Assembly (NCBI RefSeq): GCF_037975245.1
Contig: NC_092568.1
Span: forward strand, 29,952,001-29,981,000
DNA length: 29,000 nucleotides
DNA from: Apostichopus japonicus
Taxonomy: Eukaryota > Echinodermata > Holothuroidea > Aspidochirotida > Stichopodidae
Reading direction: 5' to 3'
Part shown: positions 1-11,501 of the stretch, piece after piece
How positions within the stretch are numbered: the stretch's first letter is position 1
Layout: every line of letters begins with the position of its first letter
Program-made: the position numbers and the translations under genes
Notes under the pieces: generated by a model
Seen by the model: only the letters and a program-made list of their open reading frames with translations
Databases searched by the model: none
What the model was told of the DNA's origin: nothing

Positions 1-1800
1 GGTTGGTTACGCTTGATAGAAACTTGCTGATAGGAACAAGACATCCCTTAAGTTTCGTGTAACTGACAGGTTGCGGAGCATAGAATGTTATGGTCGGCTT
101 ATTTGAGTCAAAGTTACAATTGCAGAGGAAAAATATTGAAATGATTTCGAATGAACAGTAAAAAGTACTTTAATAACATCCATTGAAAGTAACTTTGCTC
201 TTTTGGACGTGGAGATATTTTTTAAAAGTAATCAATCTTAGTTTATTTTAAACACTTTACATTGGGATATACATGATTCTGTTTAGTTTCAGTGATGTGT
301 ATACATGAAGGATCTAATAATTCAACTTGAAAAATGCAAATTTAGTCTGAAACGATTGCCTATTTTTTCTTTTAGTTGACTTGTTCTTATCTTTATATTG
401 ATTTTCATAACTTTTGTTTGTTTATTTCTGTAATAAGGTGATAACAATAGATATGTATGACAAGATCACACGACATTTAAGGGACTTAATAGCAGTTAGA
501 TCAAATGTTGGACAAAGGCGGCTTACGGTATCGATTTAATTTACTTTGACAAATACTTTAGATGTCGAGAAAAGTTTATTTTGATGAACGTTCGGCATTA
601 AAAGTCTCAATTAATATCAAGATCAGAATAATTCTTAATATTTTATTATGGCTTATTACTTTTAAGCTTTCCACGTCTTTACAATTAAGGTAAATTTTGT
701 TCTTGAAGTAACATATTGTACGGCTGATATGTGATGGAAATATTTACAGATTAAAATTGTGACTGCTATAATACAAAATAATATATTGAAACAGAAATAA
801 ATAATTCAGATTAAATATATAACGAATAACAGTTTTTCACAATCAAACATGAAAATTAAGCAAATATACGTTAGTTTGATCTTAACAATAAGAGATTCAA
901 TATGAGAATTGAATAAGTACAGAAATAATGATAATGGTTTCGAACAATAATAAATTGAATTGAAAAAAAACTTTAATTAATTAGGTTAATATCGATATAA
1001 GGAAATATGGCTGTGTTTTATCTTAACTCCTATAGAAGACCAATTAACTATATCAAAATATCTGAATAAAGCCCATATTTTAGTCCGGGAATTAACTTAA
1101 ATGGTTATGTCTCTTCTGTCTAACCCATGGGGCATGTCCTATTCAACCATATCTACTAATATACGTTAAACGTTGTGATTTTCCTTGGGGCGTCATCTTT
1201 TGGGAATATGATTGGATATTTGAGAATCTCTGTCGAGATATCCATTAAGTAAATGACCGCCACCGTTCTCTGGCGGAAATGTATGAAGCAAAATTAGAAA
1301 TATACTTCTTATTTAGATGAAACTTCCACTTTTTGGAATGTTTTGTTTTTTTGTCTTGAAAAGGGAGTTTATAAAGGAGGTATAGAATTATAAATTTTGT
1401 AAGGCTAAATGTTCCCCAAACTGAAATCAACTGACGCTATAGGAACATTCTTGTTTGCATAATCAACGAACATGTAGACTTTTGTTCTTTTCATTTTGTA
1501 GACCTAAAGATTAAAACCTACAACTTTGGCTAACCTCAATTGGAACCAGTGAAACAAAAACAAACAAAAAATTGAAAAAAACTTACAAATCATCTCACCA
1601 TTTTATTTTTCAAAATTCGAATCAATTTTTTTTTATGAAAACATACTACTACAACTTTGTTGTCTTGGTAGATCGATTGCGTATGAAATCCGTAAAGAAC
1701 GTAGATGCTAAGGTATCATATCAGATGAAAAGGTCTTTCATCCACGGTTATATAACAAATGTGGATCCAGTTATTCCGGCATGGTATCAAGTATACATCA

Positions 1801-1804
1801 TATA

Positions 1805-1849
<45 letters not shown>

Positions 1850-2049
1850 AGATATAGATATATATAGATATATATATAGATAGATATATATATATATATT
1901 TATATATAGATATATATATATATATATCTATATAAATATATATAGAGATATATATCGATAGATATATATCGATAGATATATATATAAATAGATATATAGG
2001 TATATATATATATAGATATAGATAGATATATATAGATAGAGATATATAT
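1801..2049. repeat. TA/GATA-type complex microsatellite
   Basis: About 250 bases made almost wholly of alternating TA broken by GATA, GATAGATA, ATCGAT and AAATA interruptions. It reads through as an open frame of Tyr/Ile on the + strand, which is an artefact of the repeat. Such arrays are unstable in length and are difficult to assemble. Confidence 0.95.
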
Positions 2050-2430
2050 GTGTTTCTAGAAAACTCTTCATTCTTCTCTATAAATTTGTGTGCTTCCTTT
2101 TTTTCTTTCGTTTTTATAAAAAATAAAAAAAATTGAGGGAGAGACTGGAATCTGATATCATATCACCTTTATTTTTGAACTATAACTGCCTTCAGTCACA
2201 TGCATATGGGCCCCTTTTCCCCCCTTAAGAATCAGAGTATTTATGACAAGAGAAGGTGATATATCGATTGCCAATCTTATCAAAATCACCGGCCTTTGAA
2301 ATAAAAAAGAGAGAAACCAGAAGTCGTCTGTTCTTGGTCCGGCTATTTAAGTAATGCTTTGCTTTTTTTCCCTTTAGGGACAGATTTGTTTCTCTTGCTC
2401 CCCCCTTTTCTCAAACAGTGGCCTCAGAGT

Positions 2431-2455
2431 ATATATAAAGCGATTACGTAATCCT
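2431..2455 (+). promoter_or_regulatory. TATA-like box next to a 12-bp GATTACGTAATC palindrome
   Basis: TATATAAA lies at 2433-2440 and is followed after two bases by the perfect palindrome GATTACGTAATC (2443-2454), whose core TTACGTAA is the classic PAR/NFIL3-type bZIP site. The right edge also makes TAATCC, a K50-homeodomain word (2450-2455). Whether this is a promoter is unknown; no exon is recognisable just downstream. Confidence 0.2.
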
Positions 2456-2954
2456 TTCAATGGTCGTTCAGGTGTCCCTCCTGTCCTGTATGGTTCTTCT
2501 TTTTTACAATTGAAATTTATGCACATAATAGACAAGAAGAGAGTGACAGAGGGAGATAGAGGCAGGGTGAGATGGTTTAGCCATAACTAAGGGTCACCGA
2601 ATGGTCTAAAAGATTCCCTAAGTGAACTTGGATCGATAAGCCGCTTAGGATACACCACAAATGGTTTTCGTGTGTTAATGAAACTCACCTAAGAAAGTCC
2701 GTCTAAATAATCAAACATTGTGTTTGATCCTTTAATGATGGAAAGATCAAATTTGGGGTCGTTTTTGAAGGAGAAAAAAACCTTGCGGGACATGTCAGAA
2801 GTACAAGAGAATCCTTTTCTCCTTTCATGTTTAATGGTGGCATTCAAAAGATAAATTGTGTCAAAGCCAGAAGCGGTGGAATAATTGCCACAAGCTAAAG
2901 AAAAAAAAACTTGTAAAGTTGAACTGACACAAGGAAACGAAGCTTGTGAAAGCT

Positions 2955-2981
2955 AGAGAGAGAGAGAGGGAGGGGGGGGGG
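2955..2981. repeat. (AG)n followed by a G run
   Basis: An AG dinucleotide tract (2955-2968) runs into GG-A and then ten G (2972-2981), a purine-only stretch on the + strand. Confidence 0.9.
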
Positions 2982-4449
2982 CGGTATCTTTGACTAACTT
3001 TCCCACCAAAGTGAACCCTTCTTACCCTAAAAATTACTCAACATTTAGTTTTTATTTTTAAATTTGAATCATTTCCACCCTTTCAAACGAAACCAAACGA
3101 AACCAACACAATAATAAGACAAATCCCGTTTGATAAACTTCGTTATTCGTACCAATAGGTAAGTTCCATAGTCAATTATTCTTAAGACCATTTTTAATAT
3201 CTGTGACGTTATGAACATAATTGGTTATGAAATGTATAAAAGTAAACAAAAAACGATTGAGTGGTAATGAAATTTCTTATGCCCCCCTATGCCCACTTTC
3301 TCTCTCGTAATATACGCCATATATTTACTATTTGTAACAACTCAAACATGCAGTTCGCTCATTTGGTTCTTTTTGCAATGCAGTTAGATTGGTCCAATAA
3401 TTACAAAGTTATTCTTCAATTTCATTTAAGTTTCCTCTCAAGTTTCTTCAGGTTGTTTCGTTTTGGTTTACTTTGTTTTTTTGTCATCCAACATTTCGAC
3501 TCCCTTTTTTTCTTGTTTTCGTCTTGCTTAGATTATCTTAAAGTTATAGCTACTCTAATATAATTACAGTGGTCTAATTGCTAAATGAAACAAATATATT
3601 GTTTCAAGTAAATACGGAGCCACACAGAAAACAACAACTTCCAAGTTGTTTTCAACCAAATAAAAAGTAAAGAAAAAACAAAAGAAAAAAAGATGCCAAT
3701 TCATTGCTTAAACAATAGAGCCATCTTGCCATCAATGATACCGAACATTGCCCCTATACCGCCGCCTGTTTCCTCTGGTAAATTGGTACGGATATGTATA
3801 TCTCAGTCGAGTCTAACGTGTATATCAACCAAACATGTTTACACAATCGTCTTTTTACTGAGGTAGGTTATTCTGTTATTTGTTTCTTGGTTTTCAGTTG
3901 GAAGGTCTATGTTAGTTTAATGCAACGCAAACCAAGCTCTGTGTCAACAACGATGGTGCCTAATACATCTGATAAAAACCAAGAAAGACATTAAACCTAA
4001 ACTTTACTAATTAACTCCTACCGCACAAACCGAGCCATTTATCTACACAATGTTGTTTTTATACAAGTGTTTATATTCGATCGTAAGAAATAACAATCAA
4101 AAGCCAGAATAATAGTTACAGAAGGAGGTGGGATGGGGGAGGGAGTTTTGTAGGGCGAATAGAGGGTTGGGAAGGGCTTGAGCGGTGTGTAGGGGGTGGG
4201 GGTCTGGCCAAGGGGAAGAAAGTTCTAAACTCTTTCATTTTCTCCAGTATGAAGTGTTACGTTGATAACATATACTGATTAACTCTAATTGATCGAAATC
4301 CCTGCATTAAGCCTGTGGGATTATAGCGTCCGATTGATTGTTTGGTATTATTTTTTATTCATATTATTATCATTTTTTTTTGGCAAATTAGAAATATTTA
4401 ATTTAATGTTTCATATCTGTGCCGGACTTAAAGATGGTCCAGATTAGTT

Positions 4450-4459
4450 ATGACGTCAT
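4450..4459. promoter_or_regulatory. palindromic CRE, ATGACGTCAT (copy 1)
   Basis: Perfect full cAMP-response-element palindrome TGACGTCA flanked by A and T. It is the typical binding site of CREB/ATF bZIP dimers. One of four identical 10-mers in the window. Confidence 0.4.
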
Positions 4460-4845
4460 CCATTCCTGACATGTACTGTAAGAGTGACATGCGCGAAAAA
4501 GAAAATAGATCAATGATGTTACAGTTGAAGCCATAAAAATGAGATAAACAATTTCATGGTTTGGTGAATTAATTAATTAAAGACTAAGGTAAGGCCTTTT
4601 TCATTTTGTTATGAATCATGTTAGTGAAAGGTTGTTCCGGAGTCAAATTTTTATCTAATTTTTCCCTTATTCTTTTCATGTTTCTGTTTTAAGGTCAAAA
4701 TAACACAGGTAAAGTACCCCGTCGAATTCCTAAAGTATGTCGAGAGTTTGACATATTGATTTGTCATTGATTTTTAATTAATTCTGGCTACTGAACGTGC
4801 AAATGTCCGAATAACTGTATATGTATCGCAGTAAGCATTCAACTG

Positions 4846-4884
4846 TATATAAAGCTATAGGTAACTAACAGCTTCATTCAGTCA
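4846..4884 (+). promoter_or_regulatory. possible TATA box plus initiator
   Basis: TATATAAA at 4846-4853 is followed, with the A at 4880, by TCAGT, an initiator-like word. The spacing of about 34 bases from the TATA start is slightly long for a metazoan core promoter. No downstream exon can be confirmed, so this is only a candidate upstream otx promoter. Confidence 0.15.
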
Positions 4885-4908
4885 TCTTTAATTGAAAATA
4901 TCATACCT

Positions 4909-4926
4909 ATATATATATATATATAT
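4909..4926. repeat. (TA)n microsatellite
   Basis: Short uninterrupted run of alternating T and A. Confidence 0.85.
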
Positions 4927-6548
4927 GATATATACAATACTTCATTATTTATTGGTGAAGGACATTGCTCCGATCAATTCCCTACCCCACACCTTCCCAA
5001 CCCCTTCCCTCCCCCTTCCGGTATACCTTCCATCTTCATTAAAATTTACTTCCATAAGCCGGTCCCCATTTTTGGTATATAAAATGGACTGTGCTTATAG
5101 CTGCATGCACAATTGCATTATATTTCGTATTTTTTGAATATAGTTCAAGAATCTTTAATCGTTCAGGTGTTCATTTACAATTTGCCCTAATTCCGACTTC
5201 ATTTCTTAGGCTTACATTTGTGAACATTCTTTGTCCAAATATATTATCAATTTTTACTAAAGGACATTATAAATGTATATTTTTTGCATCAAATATTAAA
5301 GACACCCCCTTTCGACCATTCCATATCCACAAGAAATCAACATTGTTGATCATTTCACTGCGGTGTCCTTATGTACAGTTTTATAGATGGAGATGTCAAT
5401 AATACTACATTCGGTACTTGGTTTGGGTATTTCTCTCCTCAGAATAAGACGTATAGGCTATATACAGTAGTGTTAGACTGTTAGTGTTTAACTCATGCAC
5501 GGTGTATAGTTGTGTTTGTTGATTCTATGTTGACAGGACATGTAATCCCTTCAATGTCGTGTATATAAGCGGCTTTTTTAACCATCGTAAAAATACTGTA
5601 AGTAAATGCGTTAAGCAGCCTTAAGCTTGTCAGGATAACAAATCCTCAGGCTAGCAGCTCTTAAAACATTTCTCAAATTGTCTGGCCGGTTAGTGTAGGC
5701 TTATACATCACAGTATCTATACCGACACAGAGTAACATTGTAAGATCATACCGGTAACATGAAAGGAGGGGAGGGTGTAAGGGCGTCTCCCTACCCATAC
5801 CCTCCTTCCCAGTCCTCGTCCTCCGAGTATTCAGGTTGTATGTCTTGTCGATAAAGTTGAAGCTATGACTAAACGTTTTTTACCAACCGTGAAAAGGATC
5901 ACCTATCTGTACAGTCCGTTCGAACAATATCCTGATTGCGTTCAGGGTCTGATTGACAAAACTCATCAAGATAAAATGGCGTCGTAACTATGTTTGATTG
6001 CAAACACTCTAAGTTTGATCACTTGGAATCATATTTTAAGGAACCTGATACTTGGTAGATTTGGTAAATCTTCAGAAATTTGTAGATGGCTGCTTTCAAA
6101 CAGCTCACCTCCTTAGAGTAATTTAACCCTCACCCACGCAAGCAAGCCCTCCATTCATATGCTTGGCGCAATAAAAAACTAGCTTTTACATATAAGCATA
6201 AGAGCCTAACCGGGTTAGGCTATCAAAACGATATATATGCATGTAGCGGCCTACGTGCCTGTTCGTACCGCTTATGTTTACAAATTCGGTACATATAGTG
6301 TTAATGTAGTTTCTGCATTGCCCTTTCTACATATTAACCACATGAATTAGCTTTTAGCTTCTTTGAGATTTCATCGTGCATACACAGTGTAAGAGAAACC
6401 TGAAGTACCTACCTAGGAAAAAGTACACATCCTGCGACCTTAAGTAAACCGTGTTTGCGTAATAGCTCTCCAATACAAATACAACATTAACCAACTTAGA
6501 GAACTTTTTCTTCATTTCGCATACTACAGAGAATATTTGGTGAAAGGT

Positions 6549-6592
6549 ATATATATATATAGAGTGAGAGAGAGAAAGAGAGCGTTGTGGCC
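6549..6592. repeat. (TA)n then (GA)n microsatellite
   Basis: A short TA tract changes into an imperfect GA tract containing a few T and A interruptions. Confidence 0.85.
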
Positions 6593-6842
6593 GGGAGATG
6601 CATGTATTAGGTGGTACCAAGATGTCGAGGACTGCGATTGAAGAATGTTTGGGCAACAAACTAAAGGAAGAAAGTGAACGCTCTTCTTTCTTTCTTTTTT
6701 TCGTTGTACTATTTCCTTTATTGGTTTATATGGTTTACTCTTGGTAAATTTTAGGGAACCGGTGAAGCCTTTGTTGTATAGTTAATAATGAATCGCATAT
6801 AAAATTCACGTCGCGTTAACATGGTGGTTAAGAAGTTTGTGC

Positions 6843-6864
6843 GGATTAATTATGCAAATGACGT
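6843..6864. promoter_or_regulatory. composite K50 site + octamer + CRE half-site
   Basis: Within 22 bases there is GGATTA (6843-6848, the site bound by Otx/Gsc/Pitx-type homeodomains), the perfect octamer ATGCAAAT (6852-6859, POU factors) and, overlapping its last base, TGACGT (6859-6864, bZIP half-site). The close packing resembles an enhancer core. It lies 4.1 kb upstream of exon A. This is motif reading only. Confidence 0.25.
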
Positions 6865-7039
6865 TGGTTTTGGTTTCAACGAGAACCATTTAATTGTGTA
6901 TATAGCTAATAATTTGAACGCTATAGTCACCGTTGTTACGGGAAGAAACCATATACCCCCTCCCCTTTTCGTACACTATTAATATGCCCATTGGAGGCAG
7001 TTTTTCTGAGGCATCAGACGTGCAATTCTGATAAGAAGA

Positions 7040-7053
7040 GGGGGGGGGGGGGG
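7040..7053. repeat. poly-G run, 14 G
   Basis: Uninterrupted 14-base G run in AT-rich surroundings; one of thirteen G or C runs of at least nine bases in the window. Confidence 0.95.
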
Positions 7054-10000
7054 TCAGCCAGCGGGCCAGAGGTCAACGAGGGAGTCTGTGGTCATATGGT
7101 ACAAGGAATAATGTATTCTCGTTTTCATAAATTACATTATATATAAATGAGTTCGATGTGTCTGAAACGGATATCATCCGAACTCTACGTTGAAATGTTT
7201 TTGAATTTTAAGCATTATTAATCTTATATTACACTATATTAAAATATTTGAATTGGAACAATGTATTCCAAAATACTGTTAGAAAAACCTGTCGGCTTTA
7301 TTGTATCCTTACCCACCCCTCCGCACCCACATGTCCCAATACCGTCCCAAATAAAAAAATATATTTTGAAAATGTCAAATCTTTAACAGATTCAATGCTA
7401 AAGCAAGTATATACATTGCAAACAATTCGACCCAGAGCTAACCTTTTAGAACTCGTCGGCTATAGTATATATGTACAGCCCAATCCTTCAACTCTATATA
7501 CCCCATCCGACGGAATTCAATTGTTCTAACTAAATAAAGTGAGTGAATGAAGTCACACAGAAAGAAAGAAGGAAAACCTCTTTTTTTTTAGACTTCTTGT
7601 GAGATTTGCAAATTGTGTTTTCAAATTTGCCGCGAGTTACAATTTTCCATATCGTTTGCGATGTTTAGACGGACGCAAATTAATCAAACGAAATTGAGCC
7701 CTTGGAAGGGAGGAGTAAGGCTACTATATACAAGAAGATGAAGAAGAGAACGCGCCTGGTATAGTAGCAGTAACTTGAATAGCCCCAGAGCGGACAAATT
7801 AAGGAGATTGGACGAGGTTATTTTCGCGGCTACAAATTACATTTGTGTATACAGAAGGTATATCCGCAGTCAATTCAATTGCCATTGACGATTGTTCTCG
7901 AGGTGTCTTGTTGAAACCCTCAAACTCGAGGCGATATAAAAAAAAATGGTTGACTCGAAAAAGGGGGAAAGCACTCTTTGAAGTAAATGCGACAGGCCTG
8001 GTGTGTGTACTGTGTCCTTGAATCAGTCACGAAGCCGAGCAAAAATAACTGAAAAAGAAAAGAGACGAAAAACTGCCAAGAAAAAATACACGATAAATAT
8101 CAACTTAATAAATCGGCTTGCAATAGGAAGTTTTGATAATTTTTTTTTACGGAAATACAACATATATATTATGACTGACTGACAAAGTCAAGCCAAATTT
8201 GAGATATAGACGAATCGCGCTTCCATGACCTAGAAGGCTATATTATTAAACAGCACAGAGTTTGTACCAATTAGGTAGTCGCCCATTTATCGTTTATTCA
8301 AACTACGCCATTGAAAGCAATTCAAGATGTACTTTGTTTTCAATTTCTGGAAGATCTCCCTACCCGCATATCCTCACCAAATCCACTGCCATGAATCCTT
8401 TTAGATGTATATGTGCTATTTTCTTTTCGTTATTTTATGATGTCAGACTTTTCCCAAGTTTCCCAAGTCCAAAGGTTTATCGCTATTGTGAAGCCTTTAA
8501 AGGATATCCATATTGTCCTCACTGAGCTTACCACCCTCTTTGAGCCTTAATGCGCCGTATTCCCCCCCCCCCTCCCCTTTATCAAATTTTGAATGGAGGC
8601 GCAACCCTGGAATAGAAAGTTTGTATAACTTGCTATATGGAAGTTTTTCTCAGAGCCGATTGACCTTTGGGGAGGGGAAGTTGACGTTTTGGCCCTTATA
8701 TACACTCGCCTTATTTGCCTACATTCGCACTGATTGTTCAGATTTAAAAGAAAACTCTAAACTTTGTTATAAAAAGTAGTTTTGCTAATTTTCAATCGAT
8801 GAAGGTAATTAATGTGCTATATTATGAACACATTCTTCTAGACGTGAGTATGAAACTCGAATGCGACGGTCACCTACAACATATACGTCTATATTTTAGA
8901 AATACATACTATGTCAAATATAAGCTGCCTTCAGCTGATTTTTGTTGGTTCTACCCAGTTGGTTTTCCTTTCCAAATGAGTATTAAAATACGCCAATGTT
9001 CCCCCTTAAAAAATAATACATTCATTTTTCCCACCGTATTGCTGGTTTGATACCCTTCTGACTGTAGAAAGTGACGTCTAATTCGACCTGAACTTGTTTC
9101 TTGCCCACAACCTTGAGTCTCTGTATAGATTTGATGAAAACAATTGCAAGCCGCTCACGAATATATAGAAAGAACGTAAAAGAAGAATTAAAAAAATGGG
9201 GGAAGAAATTTTCTTAATGGTTTCTAATTAAATCGACCCATTTACACTATCAGAATACCACAGCCACCGTTCATCACGTTTAAATGCCTCACGATTTTAC
9301 TAAAAGTGAAAAACATTCAATTTTCCACAAATTTGTCCGTCGTGAAAAAAAAGTTTGAAAATGTTTTTGAGTCACTGTACCCGCGGGGAGGAATCCTTCC
9401 GTATATATATATGCGAGAGTACTGCTAATTCTAAAATGTGACCAGATTAAGGGAAACACCTCAGGCCAGGAATGCCCTCTAGCTGTAGCTAAAATTTATT
9501 CGTTTAATCAGATTTACGTCAATTACTCTTATTGCTAAACAGTTCGTCTCATCTTTGAAGGGTTTTTTTTCTTTATCGCGTCAATTTTTAGCAAAATAGG
9601 AGGACGCATATCTTCTACTCATATGTTGTTAAAGGTAAAATTTGTAGTCTTCTCAAAAAACCAATGTCGCATATGCAAGAATCCGTATCCGTATTGAGCT
9701 GCAAACTCTTCCATCAAGTTCATTTACTTATTAAAACGTTATTTACTTTATATAAAAAGAAAATACACAGCAAAATGAAACAGAAACTGGTCATTGGTCC
9801 GGAGTGCATTGACCTCTGTTCACATTTATCATAGTAGTAATAATAAAAATAATAACTTAGCTTTATTTTTGTAAGGTATTTAAAATATATTATAATTTTC
9901 ATTCCAAGCTTGTGACCGTTTGAGGTTATCCAAATAAATCCACTCATATTTTGTTCTTGTTATAACTTGCTTTAGCCTGTTAGCGGTTAAATATAGTTTT

Positions 10001-10383
10001 GGTATGTCCTGTTAAGAGGGTAAGTTCGTTTAATACCCGCAATGAAGTTGGGCACAAACCCTCTATATACGTTGTAAAAACAAAAAAATAGATAAAACGA
10101 CTCGTAGAAGCAAGTCTAAATAGCTTAGTTTCAACACTCAGCTATAGTTTGACCGAGATGTAAGATGTTGATATATTGAAGGTTATCCGTGCCAGGGGTT
10201 TTTAAGAGTGAGTGGGTGAGGGGAGGGGTGGGTGGGGTGTTGATTTAGTTAACATACGTTTCGTGCCAAACTTAAATCGTCCAGAGGAAGTATTGGGTAT
10301 GTTCCTCCCCTTTTTCTATCAAATTTTTGTATTGCATTGATGCATTGATGGCATTGACAATTTGTATACAAAATTTGTCTTAA

Positions 10384-10397
10384 GGGGGGGGGGGGGG
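10384..10397. repeat. poly-G run, 14 G
   Basis: Uninterrupted 14-base G run about 550 bases before exon A. An imperfect GA-rich stretch follows at 10420-10515. Confidence 0.95.
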
Positions 10398-10677
10398 TGA
10401 TGGAATTGCAAAAAAAGCGAGGAGGAGGAGGAGTTATATCCCATTTGGAGACTTTTTAGTGGTAATGTTTAATGCTCCAAAAGAGAGAGAGAGAGGTGGA
10501 GAGAGAGACAGAGGGAAGTAGAAGGCCACAATGTACAAAGAATAATCAGTTTGAAAATATTCAAGAATCTCCAAAAAGCCTGCAAATGTTTCAAGAGGTA
10601 TATCAGCATGTATGATTTGTGCTTCGGCGCCTTTGATTATATTTTTTTTAAAGATTTTGTAATTTTATAAATGATGT

Positions 10678-10683
10678 GGATTA
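10678..10683. promoter_or_regulatory. GGATTA, K50-homeodomain word near exon A
   Basis: A single GGATTA 274 bases before the exon A start codon. It is a possible autoregulatory Otx site, but one 6-mer is weak evidence. Confidence 0.15.
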
Positions 10684-10801
10684 ATTGGTTGATCGAATTA
10701 TTGATTGATTCATGATATATCCTCTCTGCCTACTTTACTCTACCGGCATCCACGCTAGCATGTATTTGTTTGTTCTTCTTTCTTTAGTTTGTTTTCTTCA
10801 G

Positions 10802-10951
10802 GAAGATATTATTGCTCTTCAACAGGACTTCTACGACGACAACTGTACTTTTCCCCCAAAATGTCAAATAATGTAAATTATATTGTCTTCTACCACAGGT
10901 CGGAAGATTACTACTCTCGAAGTGTGATCTGGAATCAAGCTGGATCAATCA
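10802..10951 (+). other. otx: leader of exon A with three candidate splice acceptors
   Basis: Pyrimidine-rich DNA ending in CAG offers acceptors at 10801, 10825 and 10898. The frame of exon A has a stop at 10925-10927, so whatever acceptor is used, this stretch is 5' UTR for that frame. The 10898 acceptor gives a 53-nt leader free of upstream ATGs. The two earlier acceptors would include an ATG at 10861 in another frame that stays open past the exon A start codon. The 10898 choice is therefore the simplest, but use of exon A as a true first exon cannot be excluded. Confidence 0.4.
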
Positions 10952-11123
10952 ATGCGCCACCACCCACCTATTGCAGGTCCATTTTCAATGGCAAGCAACA
11001 TGCCGTATTCTCTACCCCCGCATCTCACCGGCCACCCGAAGGGCATGCCCCCATACTCTGTCAATGGATTCTCCTTAGCGTCACCTGGCGTGGACTCGAT
11101 GCACCCTGCAATGCAATACCCAA
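10952..11123 (+). CDS. otx: otx N-terminal exon A (classical Otx start)
   Basis: This exon encodes residues 1-57 plus the first base of codon 58. The chosen ATG is the first in frame after the stop at 10925. Its -3 base is T, so the context is not strong, and later Mets at residues 13 and 17 are alternatives. The second half reads GMPPYSVNGFSLASPGVDSM and then HPAMQYP, which lines up with the conserved Otx N-terminus of vertebrates and insects (PPYxVNGxSLxxxGxDxxHPxxxYP). The first half, rich in Met, Pro and Ser, is an extension absent from vertebrate Otx. The exon ends in a phase 1 donor (CCA-A|GTAAGA). Spliced to the homeobox exon it gives P-N-P-P-R-K-Q, matching the position of the intron just before the homeodomain in other otx genes. 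Confidence 0.9.
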
Positions 11124-11491
11124 GTAAGATTTGATTTTAATTTTGTTTTTGTTTACATTTTGAGACAAAGAACGTGCGCGCTTTCAAAGGATTGTGTTCT
11201 TCGCAAAGTTCAGATACTTTATCATGATTTTTAATATTGTAAACCTCCCGAGCATGAAAACAACAACAATCATTAAAAGTACTTAAGAGAAGAACGGACT
11301 TTAGATGACAAAATGTTTTAAGGTGGTCTGTAAGTTTCCACAATAGGAATATTCCAATGTTGGTTTAGTTATTGCAGTGATCGAATCAGCATGCAATATG
11401 AGTTGTTTCAAAAATGTGCATTTATGAAATCATTGAAAGTTATTTGTCTACGGACGGAGGCAATTGTGGTGGCCTGTACCTTCTTTCAGTC

Positions 11492-11501
11492 ATGACGTCA
11501 T
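11492..11501. promoter_or_regulatory. palindromic CRE, ATGACGTCAT (copy 2)
   Basis: Perfect CREB/ATF-type palindrome in the intron, 369 bases after the exon A donor. Confidence 0.4.

Larger units (their letters stand above)
1..10800. other. upstream region without a supported gene
   Basis: No open frame here looks like a conserved protein. The frames that exist are short, follow low-complexity DNA or hydrophobic T-rich stretches, and lack family motifs. I see no tRNA or rRNA signature and no reverse transcriptase or transposase frame. The stretch is AT-rich and holds microsatellites, poly-G/C tracts and scattered candidate regulatory words listed separately. As the 5' flank or first intron of an otx gene it is a plausible place for cis-regulatory DNA and for untranslated 5' exons, but I cannot locate a first exon from sequence alone. 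Confidence 0.6.

Noticed and set aside
1572-1883. 103-codon + strand frame
   Set aside because: Its second half is the TA/GATA microsatellite read as Tyr/Ile; no domain.
5091-5402. 103-codon + strand frame
   Set aside because: No recognisable domain, no supporting splice or promoter context; AT-rich chance frame.
2450-5559. Shared word TAATCC(T/C)TTCAATG near TATATAA at 2450 and 5543
   Set aside because: A 13-of-14 match between two places in 29 kb is expected many times by chance.
6354-6659. 101-codon antisense frame
   Set aside because: Crosses a GA/TA microsatellite and shows no motif.
10789-11127. 112-codon frame overlapping exon A
   Set aside because: A shadow of exon A in another frame; the Otx N-terminal motif is in the 10952 frame. 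Kept only as a possible upstream frame.
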